Source: Mytilus trossulus (taxonomy: Eukaryota > Mollusca > Bivalvia > Mytilida > Mytilidae). From it: a DNA stretch of 64,000 nucleotides. The translations under genes and the position numbers were made by a program. Shown piece after piece: positions 1 through 12,197 of the stretch (positions within the stretch are counted from its first letter, which is position 1; every line of letters starts with the position of its first letter). Under the pieces are notes generated by a model. That model was given only the letters and a program-made list of their open reading frames with translations. It had not been told where the DNA came from and ran no database searches. The stretch spans positions 52,008,614-52,072,613 of the forward strand of contig NC_086380.1 of NCBI RefSeq assembly GCF_036588685.1, read 5' to 3'.

Positions 1-248
1 TTACATTGATACTGTTTTAAAAAATGTTTGCTGGTTGGTCTGTTTTTGGTGTTAAACATCCTGCACAGCAACTGAATGTTCTAAGTTGTACATTATTCTT
101 GTCCTTTTCTAACTTTATCAATGTATTCATATTTGAGAAGATCAAAGTTTTTATGTATTGATCTTGATAGTGTTATTTTTATTCTGGCGAAAAATAGTAA
201 ATCGATGTGGTGACTTTAGTCAGATGATCTTCATTTGTTTCATTACAG

Positions 249-3200
249 TAATAGTAAGGATATGAAGTCAGCAGAGGATGAGCTAGATGGCTGTAAGTTT
301 ATTTACTTTATAGCGTAGCGTAGGGGGCATTAAGATTTACCCTTGTCCATCTAGGTCAGTACGACCAAAATCAGTTACCATTCTCTAACTTTAGTTTGCC
401 TCAACCAAATGTTATGAAACTTAAATATACACAATGCTTATTATCACAAAACACAAGTCAATATATAATTTTGATGGTGTCACTTTTACCATTAAGCCCC
501 TTTCCATATGGAAAATGTTTTCGTTTCTGTTCTCTAATTTTAGTTTGTATTAACCAAGTCTGATGAAATGTTTACACACAATACTCATTACCACATACCA
601 CAGCTTAAGATTGAATATGTGTGGCTTAACTTTTACTGTTCTTGAGTTATGCCCCTTTAAAAATGAAAAAAATGCTAAATGTTTTGTTTCCAATTTCTAA
701 CTTTAGTTTGCCCCAACCCAAATGGTATGAAACTTATTCACAATGTTTATAACTACAAAACACACAAATCATTTGTGAATTTTGGTGGAGCCACTTCAAC
801 CATTCTTTAGTTATGCCCCTTTACAAATGGAAAAAAAAGGATGCTACAAAATGTAGTCAAGCAGCAACCTAACAACACATATTAATCAAATTAAATATCT
901 GGAGTTGACAAAATTGCCATCATCTTTTGACCAGCCTCTACACTGTATGAGTATTAATCAAAAATAATTAATGGTTAAAACATGTTACTGTATGTTTAAT
1001 ACAACATTTAAATTTTCTATGCTTGTTTTAATATAGCAAAGAAGAATGGAGGAACTACGTTGTCCTTTGTGAAGAATAAAGACAGTAGTCCTAAAATGGC
1101 CAAACTTGATTCTGTCCATTATAATGCCAAGATAGAAACAGGAAGTGGGGAATTCGGTAAGACACTATTGCAGAACTTACAATGTTTTAAATAAGATTTA
1201 GATGGAAAGTGTTCTATTACATCCAGAAAATAGGGATTTTTTTGTTTCTAATATTTAAAGAATCCATTGATGCCAAATATTAAAATATGATTGAAATAAA
1301 GTTGTGGTTATACATAATTTATAAATTGAATGCTTCTAATTGTAAATTTATTGGGGTGTAAAAGTTAACCAAAGTAAATTTGTATGAAGGGCAGAAGCGC
1401 TTCATTCTAAAAATGTGTGCACTGTCAATGCTTTAATTTTACAATCCAATAAAATTATTAAAAGAATCATCAATACTTTCAGTTGCATTGTTTTGATAGA
1501 AATATGAGAAAACAAATTCTATCAAGTTTTCTTTCATTAATCTGTGCACTTTAATTATTGTGAAAACTCGTGCCCTGATGAATAACACATTTTATTTTTA
1601 AATGGAGGTTAATTTCAGAATGACGTGTGATTGGTGTTAGCCAATCAAAATAACATTTAGAATGAATAATACTTGTAATGTAATTATGTAACTTTGATGA
1701 TAAAGATACTATAGATAAAACACTGATTAGCAATTTATATAACTTATCTTACCAGTAACTGTTTGTGTTTCTTTGTAGATGAGCATGAAGGTTTCTCCAT
1801 TTTATCGTCTAGTTTACCAGAATCAACAAAATCAGGGAAAACGGCTGCTGGACCTCATATTGAATTACGTAAGTGCATTATCTATATGAAGTTTCTATGT
1901 TATTGTCCAATAAAAGTGGTGCTATGAATTTTGGATAATATGTGATTGATTTCCATTTGTTTAATGTCCAGTCTTAAAGAACTTACAGAGTATCAGTTGT
2001 AAAGGTTTGAAAAACAAAAATTGAGGACAAAATGAATACCGGCTAACTTTTCTCAAGTTGGTAAAAAATCAGGGAAAATACCAAGATGAAATCAAAATCT
2101 GTTTGAAGAAAAAAGGCAACACCATGGCAAAAAGAAACAGATGAAAAGATAAACAACAGTTCAAGAAAAACTAGAGACAGAATGCACTAAATCTTGAATA
2201 TTTGTAAAAACTTATATTAACAGGCTATTATTTGAACTTGGAATTATTTTAAATTATGGAATTTGCATACATTCTTGTGTTTAAATTTTTTTTATTAATT
2301 CCATGTTTATTTGGAATTATAATCTTTTGAGCGGTTAATAACACTTTCCATACAATATATTTTGGTTAGATAGTGTTGTGCGCGACCCAGTACATTCTAT
2401 TGAAAATATACTATTTTCTTTGTAATAGAAAGTGTTGTGCGCAGCACAGAACATTTCAGTACAGAATAAACATGGAATTTATTTAAAATTTCAATAACAA
2501 GAAATCAAGCAAATTCCATAATTAAAATTAATTCCAAGTTCAAATAATAGCCTGTTTATTATAGAAGAGAAGTATGAATAATTTTATTTTAGTATTTTTA
2601 AATTCTTTTATGTATTTCAGAATATTCTGACCATATGGCCAAGTTTTATTGTAAGATCTACTTTGCTGAACATTTTAGAAAGCTACGTAAGCTTATCTTC
2701 CCTGCTGGAGAGGAGATGTAAGTAGAATTTATCTAGGGTCATGCCATTATTATTGCTTCTACTGTGGATTCATTTATTTTCGTGGGTATCAATTTTCGTG
2801 GATTGAGGAACTCTTGCATTTTCATGGTTATTTGGTTTTGTTGTTTTGTTAAAGTATGTGTACAACCCAATAGCGATTTTGTGATTTGTTTAAGAAATAA
2901 TTCATGGAAGCCATAGATTGTTGGAAATTTACACATGGCCGTGGCCGTGATATTAAAATTTTATCCTGAGTCTGCGCTAAGTATATGTTAGCGAGAATTT
3001 TATCACAGTGTTGTTTACAAAGCTAAAGAGGCACGTCATATTAGAATGAACATTTAAATTTGTTGTTCACTTGTATCAAAGAACCACGAAAATTGGTATC
3101 CCAAGAATACTAATGAATCCACAGTATCAGATGATCAATTTATTATTTGACTCTGCTTCCTTCTTTAGTATCTAAATGATTTATATTCAATTTTTCAAAA

Positions 3201-6200
3201 CTAAATTAAGAATATGACTAAGCTATTTGAATGATAATTGCTGATTAAAGGAGATGTGGTATAATTGCCAATGAGAAAACTATCCATCAAAGTTCACATG
3301 AAGTGGTTGTAAGCAATTATAGGCAACCATACGGCCTTCAACAATGAGAAAAACAAATATCATATGGTTGGCTACAAAAGGCTCCAAAGGGAAAAATACG
3401 AAACAGTTCCAAGCAGAAACATACTGGGCCTAATTAATAACAAAACAATTTACAAATATTTTTATGCCTCTGTCATAGCAGAGGGGGCATTAAGTTTTAC
3501 CCTTGTCCGTCTGTACCTATGTCTGTCTGTCCATACGTCCCAAAGTTGGTTTCCGTTCTCTAACTGGAATTTGCTTCAACCAAAGGTTATGAAACTTATA
3601 CAAAATGCTTATTACCAGAAAACACAGAACAAGTATAATTATTGGTGGTGACACTTTAAATGTTCTAGAGTTATACCTGTTAGAAACGGAAAAATTGGTG
3701 AATTTTTCGTTTCTGTTCTCTTACTTTAATTTGCCTCAACAAAATGTTATGAAAATTATACACAATAGTTATTACCACAAAACTCAGATCAAGTACAAAT
3801 TTGTGTAGCGTCACTTTTAAAATTCTTCAGTTTTGTCCTTTTATAACTTTACATGGTATGCAATCTTGGGCATCATCTGTGTCCTAAGGACACATTCCTC
3901 ATTTATTTCATTATACCTACTGTTATAGTGTATAGCAATGTTATGTACTGCTCTATTTCAATGTATAAATTAAAAACGTCACCTCTCATACCGAGTCTTA
4001 CAATCTTTTCCAGGTTTATCAGATCATTAAGCAGATGTAAAATGTGGGAAGCAAAGGGAGGTAAATCAGGATCAAAGTTCTGTAAAACTGATGGTAAGTT
4101 CAACATTCTAATCTGCTCTTTGAAATTGGTCAACAAATATTTGATGGCTACCATATAAATTTTATGTGTCATTTATACAAAAAAAAAATGTTCTATCAAT
4201 ACAATTTATGAAAATCAAATATGAAAGACACCAACAGTAATTGAGTTTAAAGCTTCTAACTTGGGACAAGTACAAACAGAATGTAGTGAGGTGTCACATG
4301 TTTGTGAGCACTTAACCCTCCCCAATCTAAGAAAGGTTCTCTTTAACCTTTTCCTCCATAAATACTTTTTTTTCATATACTTGATTTGCATAGAATTTTT
4401 TTAATAAAAAAAAATCAGCAGGTTAAAATTATTAATGCATTGCCAAAACAAATATTTCATCAATGACGTTCCAGTCATAGATTCTCATGAATATCCATAT
4501 TCTATTAGATACATCCTTTATTAAGTCTGGTGAAATTTTATCGTAGGTGAGACGTTTCAACTGAGGGACTAGGCAGGCGTCATAAGGCGTCATTATGGAG
4601 TAAAGAGGGTGGCGTCAACAGGCGTCATTATGAAGGAAAGGGTGCATCAGATGGGATTTTTTTGTAATCAATTTGAAATAAAAAGACTTAGTTTGTCTTC
4701 TTTTTAACTTATGACATTGATGAATTTTCAGATCAGAGATTTATACTGAAACAGATGTCTGGAGCAGAAATTGATGTTTTTGAAAAATTTGGACCAGAGT
4801 ATTTTACCTATATGAACAAATCATATGTTGAACAGGTCAGTTTGTGTGGTGTAAAAGACAAAAACTTGGGGGCAAGCAGGAGTGAATGATTATCTTTTTG
4901 TGTAATCAACTTCTATGACTTTTGTACCCAGAGTCTTCTTGTCAGTCGATGTAAACTCATGTTGAAATATTACTTATGTGAAATTATCAACAACAATTTA
5001 TTTGAGAATTGTAAATACAGAAATTATTGCAAGGTTTATATTAACAGAGACAGACTAAGAAGGTTTTTCATCCTTTTGTTAAAATAATTTGGTAGATTAT
5101 TTAAGGAATCACTGAAGCATGACTGGAGCAGGCCACCTCTTATGAACATTTCTAGATGGATCACTGATTTATATGAATAATTTGACTAGGACAGTATTGC
5201 AATGTTAAGAACTTTTATCCTGATATTTCATACACCCAAAAGCAAAAGATAAAAGAAGAAGTTAAAATTGAGAATGGAAATGGGGGATATATCAAAGAGA
5301 CAACAATCCAACCATAGAAAAACGACAGCAGAAGGTCACCAACAGGTCATCAATGTAGCAAGAAATTCCCGCACCTGGAGGCGTCCTTCAGCTGGCCCCT
5401 AAACAAATATATACTAGTTCAGTGATAATGAACGCCATACTCATTTTCAAATTGTACACAAGAAACTAAAATAAAATAATACAAGACTAACAAAGGTCAG
5501 AGGCTCCTGACTTGGGACAGGCTCAAAAATGCAGCGGGGTTAAACATGATTATGAGATCTCAACCCTTGTATTTTTCAGAAACCCACAGCTTTAGGTAAG
5601 ATTGTTGGAGTGTACAGAATAGGCTTTAGGAATACACACACCAATGCTGGAATGAGACAAGATTTGTTAGTCATGGAAAACTTATTCTATCAGAGGAAAA
5701 TATCACAGGTACAAATTAGACTTATAAAAGATACTAACAAACAAAATCAATGTCCAAATAAATTGAATTTTTTGGGGGAAAAAAGTCAAATAATTTTCTT
5801 TAATGTTATTTTCAGTTTCGGTAAGTAAAAATAATTTTAAACCACCAAATTTTTGTTGTCTAAAGTATCAGAAAATTCTGTCTAAACTGAACTCTGGAGG
5901 ATTTAAATTACACAGGCACTTGGAACCTGAGAGTATTCTACTTCTTACTAATGCATCTTTGTCTCCACTGGGACTCGATCCCGGGACCTCTGTGTTACAA
6001 GGCAGCGCATATACCAACTAAGCTTAAAAAGGACTTCTTTAGCTCAACCCCTTACGGCTACCACATAAACTAAGGGAAGCAATCCTGTCACACATTCACT
6101 TTTAAACCAATTAAAATACTAAAGATAAAACATTATCTGAGATACAATAGTTTCTTTTTAGACAGGTGTCAGTTTAAACATGGATTGGTTTAGATATGTG

Positions 6201-9200
6201 TGTAAAGCAAAATAATGTCCTATGAAATATTGTCCAACAAGACTATGCTCTATGAAATTCTATCCTCATCTATAAAATTATGTCTTGAGATGGACAAATT
6301 TTCATAGTGGAATTTGGTCTGTTTGATTACAAGTATTCACAGATGAATAGTATGAAATTTTGTCCTGCTAAAGGGAAGTAATCATTTGTTTATATTAAGA
6401 CAATTTTTCATAGACTGATTGTTATGGAATTTTGTCTTATGAAGGGGAGGTTATCATCATATATCATGATGGTTAAAAATATCATTAAAGTGTTTTCTTC
6501 AATTGACAATAACAAAAAAGAAAATAATAATAAATAGATACAGGTACAAATAAAAAACTAGTTTTGTCATCATGGATGGCAAGGAGTATAAAATACTTTT
6601 TGAGTTTCTCAGTCTAAAAGTTTTACTGGAAGGAATTTCAGAAAATCAGAAGAGAGTAATTAGAAGAAAGTCTAATTCCTTTTGTATACAGAACAATGAA
6701 ATTTATTTCAAAAGTGTTGATAAGAAATCAAATGAAGTTATGAAAAGACTTGTGATTCATAAAGACAAATTATAAAGAGTGATGTATCTATATAAATATA
6801 TATATTAATAACCAAATTACAAAATATTTTTTTATTATTATTCAAAAATCTGCTTGCTGCATGTTTGTGTAATATAACTTGTATTAATTTGAACAAGCAT
6901 TTTTATTATGGACAGTATTCTATTGGGAACATTAATATTATGCTGTTGACAAAATTTAATATAAAATATTGTTAGCAGACACGTTTTCATAATGTTATAA
7001 TGTCATTGACAGAATTTCATAGTGAAATATTGTCATGGACAAAATTTCATAGTGAAATATTGTCATTGACAAAATTTCATAGTGAAATATTGTCTTTAAG
7101 GCAGTGACAAAATTTCATGGACAAGCACAATATTTCATAATGAAATAGTGTCCTTGACAATATTTTATTATGAAATGGTGTCTTAAGACAATATTTCATA
7201 TGAAATTTTGTCCAACAGACAATATTTTATGTTACATGTGCTTCTCTGAAACTACTGTGGATTCATTATTATTCCTTGGATACCAACTTTCGTGGGTTTC
7301 GTGGGTTCTTGTGAACCATGAAATCAATGTTCAACGAAATGCATTTTTATGCCCCACCTACGATAGTAGAGGGGCATTATGTTTTCTGGTCTGTGCCTCC
7401 ATTTGTTCGTCTGTCTGTGCGTCCGTCTGTGCGTCCGACTGTGCGTCCGTTCGCTTCAGGTTAAAGTTTTTGGTCAAGGTAGTTTTTGAAGAAGTTGAAG
7501 TCCAATCAACTTGAAACTTAGTACACATGTTCCCTATGATATGATCTTTCTAATTATAATTCCAAATTAAAGTTTTGACCCCAATTTCATGGTCTACTGA
7601 ACATAGAAAATGATAGTGGGAGTGGGGCATCCGTGTACTATGGACACGTTCTTGTTTTAATAGGCTTTGTAGGCAGAGAAGGTCAAAACCATGAATTCAA
7701 ATATCCACAAATATGCAAGTTTTTAACCATCCACGAAAATTGATACCCACGAAAATAAATGAATCCACAGTATCTAGTGGCACAATAATACTCAATTCCG
7801 GTGACAAGTTGTTAACCATCTAATTTTTGTCAATCAAATTTTATAAATATAAATTTATGTATAATGGATTTTTTTTTTATTTTACCAGACATTTGATTTG
7901 AAAGGTTCGGAGAGAAATAGATTAGCTAGTACATCAGGGAAGAGAGATGAAGAACAGGTTCTACTGGATACTAATTTATTAAATTGTAAGTTACTGTTAA
8001 TGAAAGAGAGAAATAGAACTACAGTGGCGGATCCAGAGGGGGGGTTCCGGGGGTGCGCACCCCCTTTATTTTTGCCGATCAATGCATTTGTATCGGGACA
8101 TATGTTTTGCACCCCCCCCTTTCGAAAATTCCTGCATCCGCCCCTGAACTATGAGTATTGTGACAGTTTTATATATGCTAGAATTTCTTTTATTCTAAGT
8201 TGATTTACAAATTGGTTAAAAAAAAAACCATTATTAACACTGGGTTTGATCTCTTTGTTTGAAATTCAAATATGACGTAAAGTTTTCTTGCAATAAATCT
8301 GCTTTTGCTATGGAAACATTACAAATAAGTTTCAATGTCTATTAACATCTAAAAGAAAACTCAGAAAACTGAAAAAGAAAGAAAGTTTACTTACATATTA
8401 TAAAGAAATATTTCATGCAATACCATATATTTTAAACAAAAAGTTTGGCCAGTCTCAAATTGATATTTTAAAACTGTTTAAAGAGGGAAAATCTGTCTGA
8501 ATGTGGTGAATCTATAAAGTACTTTAAATTAATATATTTTTCTGTCTAATTTTGCAAACTGCAAGTGAAATTAAACCAAATGAACATTTATTTTGCAGTA
8601 AGTATAGAGTCACCACTGTACATCTATCCTCACTCCAAGACATTACTGATGAATGTTATCAGTAGAGATTCACAATTCTTAGCTGCTAATCTTGTCATGG
8701 ACTACTCACTACTGGTCGGACTGGATGAAAACAGTAATGAACTGGTTCTAGGTATTATAGGTATGTATAGAAGTTGTTATAAAAACTGGTTAAGAAGTTG
8801 CTGTGGATTAAATAATTTTCTCAAAGTAAATTTTTTAAAATTTTTGTTGAAACTTGATTTCGTGGTTTTGGTAAAATTTTGCATCCAATCATATGTGAGA
8901 TTTTTACTTCATTAAATATTTATTTTGGTGCTACATCTTTACATACAAAGTCCACTAAAATTGTTTTCAATGTCCTCACTTTACGCTGACACAGTTATGA
9001 ATTTATTGAGCATGGAAATGTAAGCTTGTGTTGTAATTATTAGGTCTTAGAATACTTATTTTTCCTTCTCAAACAATGGTGTTCAGTAACTTTTATTTTA
9101 TGTACACTTGTTCAAGCTTTTATGATCTATAGAGTTTTCCTGCATTTGATTGTTGACTAACATATTTGTATGTATACATTTTAGATTATATAAGAACATT

Positions 9201-9970
9201 TACATGGGACAAGAAATTAGAAACCATCTTGAAATCTGCTGGAGGTTTGTATTGTACATTTTTTGGCTAAATATTTCCTTACATGCTATCAAAAAACGAA
9301 AATTACAGTAGTAGCTTGAATCTATATACTATGAATAAAATCTTTAAGATCGCATACCTGCCAACAGTCACTATTTGCGGGGGATTTCCTCTTGGAGGCT
9401 GGAACAATGGAACAATGAGAGCCATCTTGCACATGTATAAAACCCCCATGGGCATTTTGAAAAGTTGGCAGGTATGAGATCGACGACAGCAAATTTACAC
9501 TAATGTGAAAATATTGTCATAGTGTATAAGGGAGATGTGGTATGATTACCAATGAGACAAGTATCCATAAAAAAACTGTGACAGAACTTCTTCCCTTGAG
9601 TAAGCTCTGACTTGAAACATAGTGGTCCTGAAGGTGACATTGTAATTTCCTAATGTTAATCTTTCTCTGCTATTTAAACCTCACTTAAAACTTAAACATC
9701 ATGAATGAACTATTTTTGTGCATCCCAATAACTATTATTTTGGTTTCAAATGACATACATATTGATTAATATGTTATCTCATCACATTGAAAAGTCTGTA
9801 AATCATGTTTTGAATATATATTAATTGTAATTCTTTAAAATTTAGGTAAACTGCCAACAGTTGTCTCCCCTGAGATCTATAAAAGTCGTTTCCTGTCAGC
9901 CATGACTAGATATTTCTTACCAGTACCAGATCAATGGACAGGGAAAGACTTTGATCCAACATTAAGTTGA
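249..9970 (+). CDS. PIKFYVE: PIKfyve lipid kinase, C-terminal 11 exons (5' end outside window)
   Basis: FYVE-type phosphoinositide kinase, which makes PI(3,5)P2 from PI3P on endosomes. Exons: 249-292, 1037-1156, 1779-1868, 2621-2717, 4014-4093, 4732-4835, 5580-5708, 7889-7985, 8599-8760, 9185-9244, 9846-9970. All have AG/GT borders, phases chain without a break, and the stop TGA is at 9968-9970. About 369 residues are encoded. In order I see the glycine loop GGKSG, the ATP-site lysine in RFILKQM, KIVGVYRIG, DLLVMENLFY, the catalytic DLKGS, MDYSLLVG, and the terminal block DYIRTFTWDKKLE followed by PTVVSPEIYKSRF. These match the PIP kinase domain of animal PIKfyve by eye from family knowledge. 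The FYVE, DEP and chaperonin-like parts lie upstream of the window. Exons 249-1868 encode the variable acidic/serine-rich linker before the kinase domain and are the least certain. The identity is secure. Confidence 0.95.
300..860 (+). repeat. dispersed repeat with about 150-bp internal periods, copy 1
   Basis: Three degenerate units each contain a stretch like TTAGTTTGCCTCAACCAAATG followed by ATGAAACTTA and a TATGCCCCTTT block. The same family recurs at 3460-3910. It opens with an AGGGGGCATTAAG(T/A)TTTACCCTTGTCC head. It fills most of the first PIKFYVE intron shown and has no credible coding. Confidence 0.7.
2220..2560. mobile_element. foldback (MITE-like) element
   Basis: Terminal inverted repeats of about 45 bp: ACAGGCTATTATTTGAACTT at the left and its reverse complement (AAGTTCAAATAATAGCCTGT) at the right, followed inward by a second matched block (AAATTATGGAATTTGC / GCAAATTCCATAATT). 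There is no ORF. It lies in a PIKFYVE intron. Confidence 0.75.
2761..3126. mobile_element. foldback element, ACTGTGGATTCATT family
   Basis: Begins ACTGTGGATTCATTTATTTTCGTGGG and ends with an inverted partner closing in AATGAATCCACAGT. Further members are at 7254-7772 and, more decayed, 10951-11158. These recurring short inverted-repeat elements with no coding capacity behave like MITEs. Confidence 0.75.
3240..3440 (+). repeat. dispersed repeat, GATGTGGTATGA..ATGAGACAACT family (partial)
   Basis: Contains the hallmark run of GAGATGTGGTATAATTGCC, 'CAATGAGA', 'AACTATCCA', then 'GGCCTTCAACAATGAG'. It is the most frequent dispersed family in the window, also at 9525-9580, 25563-25690, 26560-26760, 31765-32045, 34610-34700, 38740-38830, 39000-39110, 42665-42740, 47768-47965, 53450-53755, 55740-55870, 60505-60695 and 62000-62105, in both orientations. 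The copies lie in introns or between genes. I recognise it as a mussel-type repeat, but I cannot assign a class. Confidence 0.65.
3460..3910 (+). repeat. dispersed repeat with about 150-bp periods, copy 2
   Basis: Same family as 300-860: 'TATGCCTCTGTCATAGCAGAGGGGGCATTAAG' head, then 'CCAAAGGTTATGAAACTTATACAAAATGC' type units. The copy stops about 100 bp before the PIKFYVE exon at 4014. The short open frames here are by chance. Confidence 0.65.
5252..5575 (+). repeat. dispersed repeat, GACAACAACCCGACCATAG family
   Basis: Recognised by 'TTGAGAATGGAAATGGGG', 'AAAGAGACAACAATCCAACC', 'GCAGAAGGTCACCAACAGGTC', 'GGCGTCCTTCAGCTGGCCCC', 'ACTAGTTCAGTGATAATGAACGCC'. Other copies: 37955-38175 (-), 42212-42305 (+), 43545-43720 (-), 46050-46300 (+), 52880-52975 (-) and 57690-58165 (-, the longest). 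This copy ends five bases before the PIKFYVE exon at 5580. Confidence 0.7.
5870..6085 (-). repeat. tRNA-derived SINE remnant
   Basis: On the minus strand the stretch near 6020-5955 reads AGCTTAGTTGGTATATGCGC (box A-like) followed about 30 bp later by GGGATCGAGTCCC (near-consensus box B). This is a tRNA-like pol III promoter. It does not fold as a complete tRNA gene, so a SINE head is the better reading. Confidence 0.55.
6950..7220. repeat. 30-bp tandem repeat
   Basis: Unit GTCATTGACAAAATTTCATA-GTGAAATATT, three near-perfect copies at about 7003-7095 with decayed copies on both sides. Each unit holds the small palindrome TTTCATAGTGAAA. It is intronic in PIKFYVE. Confidence 0.8.
7254..7772. 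mobile_element. foldback element split by a second repeat
   Basis: The outer ends are ACTGTGGATTCATTATT and AATGAATCCACAGT, the family of 2761-3126. The centre (about 7349-7655) is a different repeat starting 'ATGCCCCACCTACGATAGTAGAGG', with TCTGTCTGTGCGTCCG microsatellite-like runs. A reverse-oriented relative of that insert lies at 50130-50420. The insert is therefore younger than the foldback. Confidence 0.7.
7889..7985 (+). CDS. PIKFYVE: PIKFYVE exon with DLKGS catalytic motif
   Basis: The exon opens TFDLKGSERNR, the PIP-kinase catalytic-loop signature, and ends LLDTNLLN one base into the next codon. Acceptor TTTTACCAG and donor GTAAGT flank it. The next exon (8599-8760) restores the frame and carries MDYSLLVG, the metal-binding D of the family. 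Nothing suggests a dead kinase. Confidence 0.93.
8021..8150. mobile_element. short GGCGGATCCAG repeat
   Basis: Begins AGTGGCGGATCCAGAGGGGG and ends with CTGCATCCGCCCCTGA, an imperfect inverted pair. Internal runs GGGTGCGCACCCCC and CACCCCCCCC are notably GC-rich for the region. A related fragment is at 54139-54255. It lies 36 bp after the PIKFYVE exon ending at 7985. Confidence 0.6.
9346..9480. mobile_element. small foldback element
   Basis: CGCATACCTGCCAAC at the left and GTTGGCAGGTATGAG at the right form matched terminal inverted repeats around about 100 bp of GC-richer sequence. It lies in the PIKFYVE intron between 9244 and 9846. Confidence 0.65.
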
Positions 9971-11823
9971 TGATTGATCTAGTGTAGTTCATTAAAACAT
10001 TGATAATTTTTATGCAGTGATTTTTTTTGTTACAGACGTTTGTTATGATGACTATGATTTGTTGACCAAATGTTTGTTACCATATCTGATCACATCTGTA
10101 TTAAAGAATAGAATGCTTCTTTTTGTAAATCTATTTGGGATTCAAAGTGTTGACAGAAGTACATTTTGTATGAAGCACTTCATTCTAAAAATGTGCAAAC
10201 GGTCAATGCTTTTACAACCATATGAAATTACTAAAAGAAGCATTCAATGCTAACAATTACATTTTTCAGCTAGGATCATGAAAACATGATTTCTATCAAG
10301 TTTTTCTTTTATTTACATATGCACTTAATTGTGGAAAAAATGAAATTTATAAATTCTATAAAATGATATGATCATGTAATACTGTGATTTTGTTAGTGAA
10401 ATTTATAATGATTCACAATAATTTGTAGTGTACATATTATATTCAATCATTTATCAATTTTCAGGTTTATGTCTGAATTATCTAATTGAGGTATTTGATA
10501 CCAGTAATTTGTATGCAAAAAATTAATCCATATCTGTTCATGTTTTGTTTTGATAATGTGTATGTTTATATACATCTAAACTTTTTTTTTTAAATATACA
10601 AAAACAATTTATTCAATTATTTCAGTCAATTTATACACTCCCAAGTCACTATTTTTTTTATAAAACTTTTAGAAGTCAAATTATGTTTTTTGAAATGTCA
10701 AATTCATACCATAAGTCACAGTATAAACAAACCTCTATCAAAACTTCAACTGCTGGAAATATCAGTATCTATAAAAACAGTCAACAGTTATTTATTGAAT
10801 GGAAAATTACATTGAAATTAAAGTAATTACCTAAAATAGTAAATTTATCAGAAATCTGCCAAGCTAGGTTTCATTCTTGGAAAATAAATATAAACCAGTT
10901 CTTTTTAATATGCATAAAAATTACAAATGAATCCATATTCTTCTTATCCTGTGGATTTATTTATTTCCATGGTTACCAGTTTTCATAAACTGAGGAAATC
11001 TTGCATTTTCGTGGATATTTAATTTCATGGTTTTGCCAAAGACTACATAGAGCCTATATGAAATTTGACATTAATTGAACATTTAAATTTGTGGTTGACC
11101 TGTAACCTTGAAACCCACGAAAATTGCTATCCAACGATTATTAATTAAACGACAGTATATTATTTTAAATGACTGAAAATAATTACACCTGTATTTTAAC
11201 TAAGAAAAATTCCTATGATTTACAAATATTGTCTCCTGGAATTAGCAAATTAAAAACGAAACATTTGAGCATGGCTGTTAAGTTGGAGGGTACCAATATA
11301 AATGTAAGTTATCTAGTTTATTTGTTCTCAATAAAAATTGGACAAAAGCTCACCTGATTATAAAGCAACTTTATTTTGCTGACAATGTAATGTGAATTAT
11401 ATTATTTGTAGATTTTGTTTTTGTGTTATGTTTTTGTGTTATTTCACTGATTTTGATACGTCTGCATAAAATCCTACATAAAATTACAGCTAATTTCCTA
11501 AAGCATGTAGAGCAAGACTTTTGTTAGCTTTTTTGCTTTGTTTTTATATTGTACAATCATTAGGATAACACCCAATAAAATTCAAATATTATATATACAG
11601 GTTAAACTATGCCTAAATATATTGTTAAAAGATGTCAATCTTATTCACAAAGCTTGTATAAACAATTATACAAACAAAGCAAGCAAGCGAACCAAAGTTT
11701 TGCTTTACATGCATTAGGAAATTAGCTGTAATGCTTCCTTGAATATAACATGAACTTAATCCTTGACCAGAAAGTCCACCAAAATGTGATACCTATGAAT
11801 AATAATGATTCTACAGTATGCTT

Positions 11824-12197
11824 ACAGTCAAACCTGCTATAAAGGTCACCTCTATTAAGTTAAAGCTTGTCTCATCAGGTAACTTATAATTTTCTTGTGC
11901 CACTGTAGTACATGTAATACCTATCTATTTTGAAAATCAATAGGGCTCTTCACGGTTAGTGTGGCCATATTGGATAGGGGCAGATTTTTTAGAAAGAGGT
12001 GGAAATAGTATGAAAGTATGGGAAATCCTATGTGTGTTTCCAAGCAACTGCTCTGTTTAAATGATGTTTTCCCATATTTTTCACACCATTTTTACCTCCA
12101 TTATGAAAATCTGCCCCCTATCCAATGTGGCCGAACTAACCGTGAAGAGCCCTATTTATCTGTCCCTAGGGTAACCTATAAATAAGGTTTGACTGTA
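11824..12197. mobile_element. nested pair of inverted-repeat elements
   Basis: Outer arms are ACAGTCAAACCTGCTATAAA (11824) and an inverted partner ending in TTTGACTGT (about 12196). Inside, 11940-12155 forms a second, tighter foldback: ATAGGGCTCTTCACGGTTAG at the left and CTAACCGTGAAGAGCCCTAT at the right, with arms of about 50 bp. The inner arms are less diverged than the outer ones, which suggests later insertion. Confidence 0.75.

Noticed and set aside
3903-4172. 89-codon minus-strand ORF
   Set aside because: Antisense of a PIKFYVE exon (4014-4093) and its flanks.
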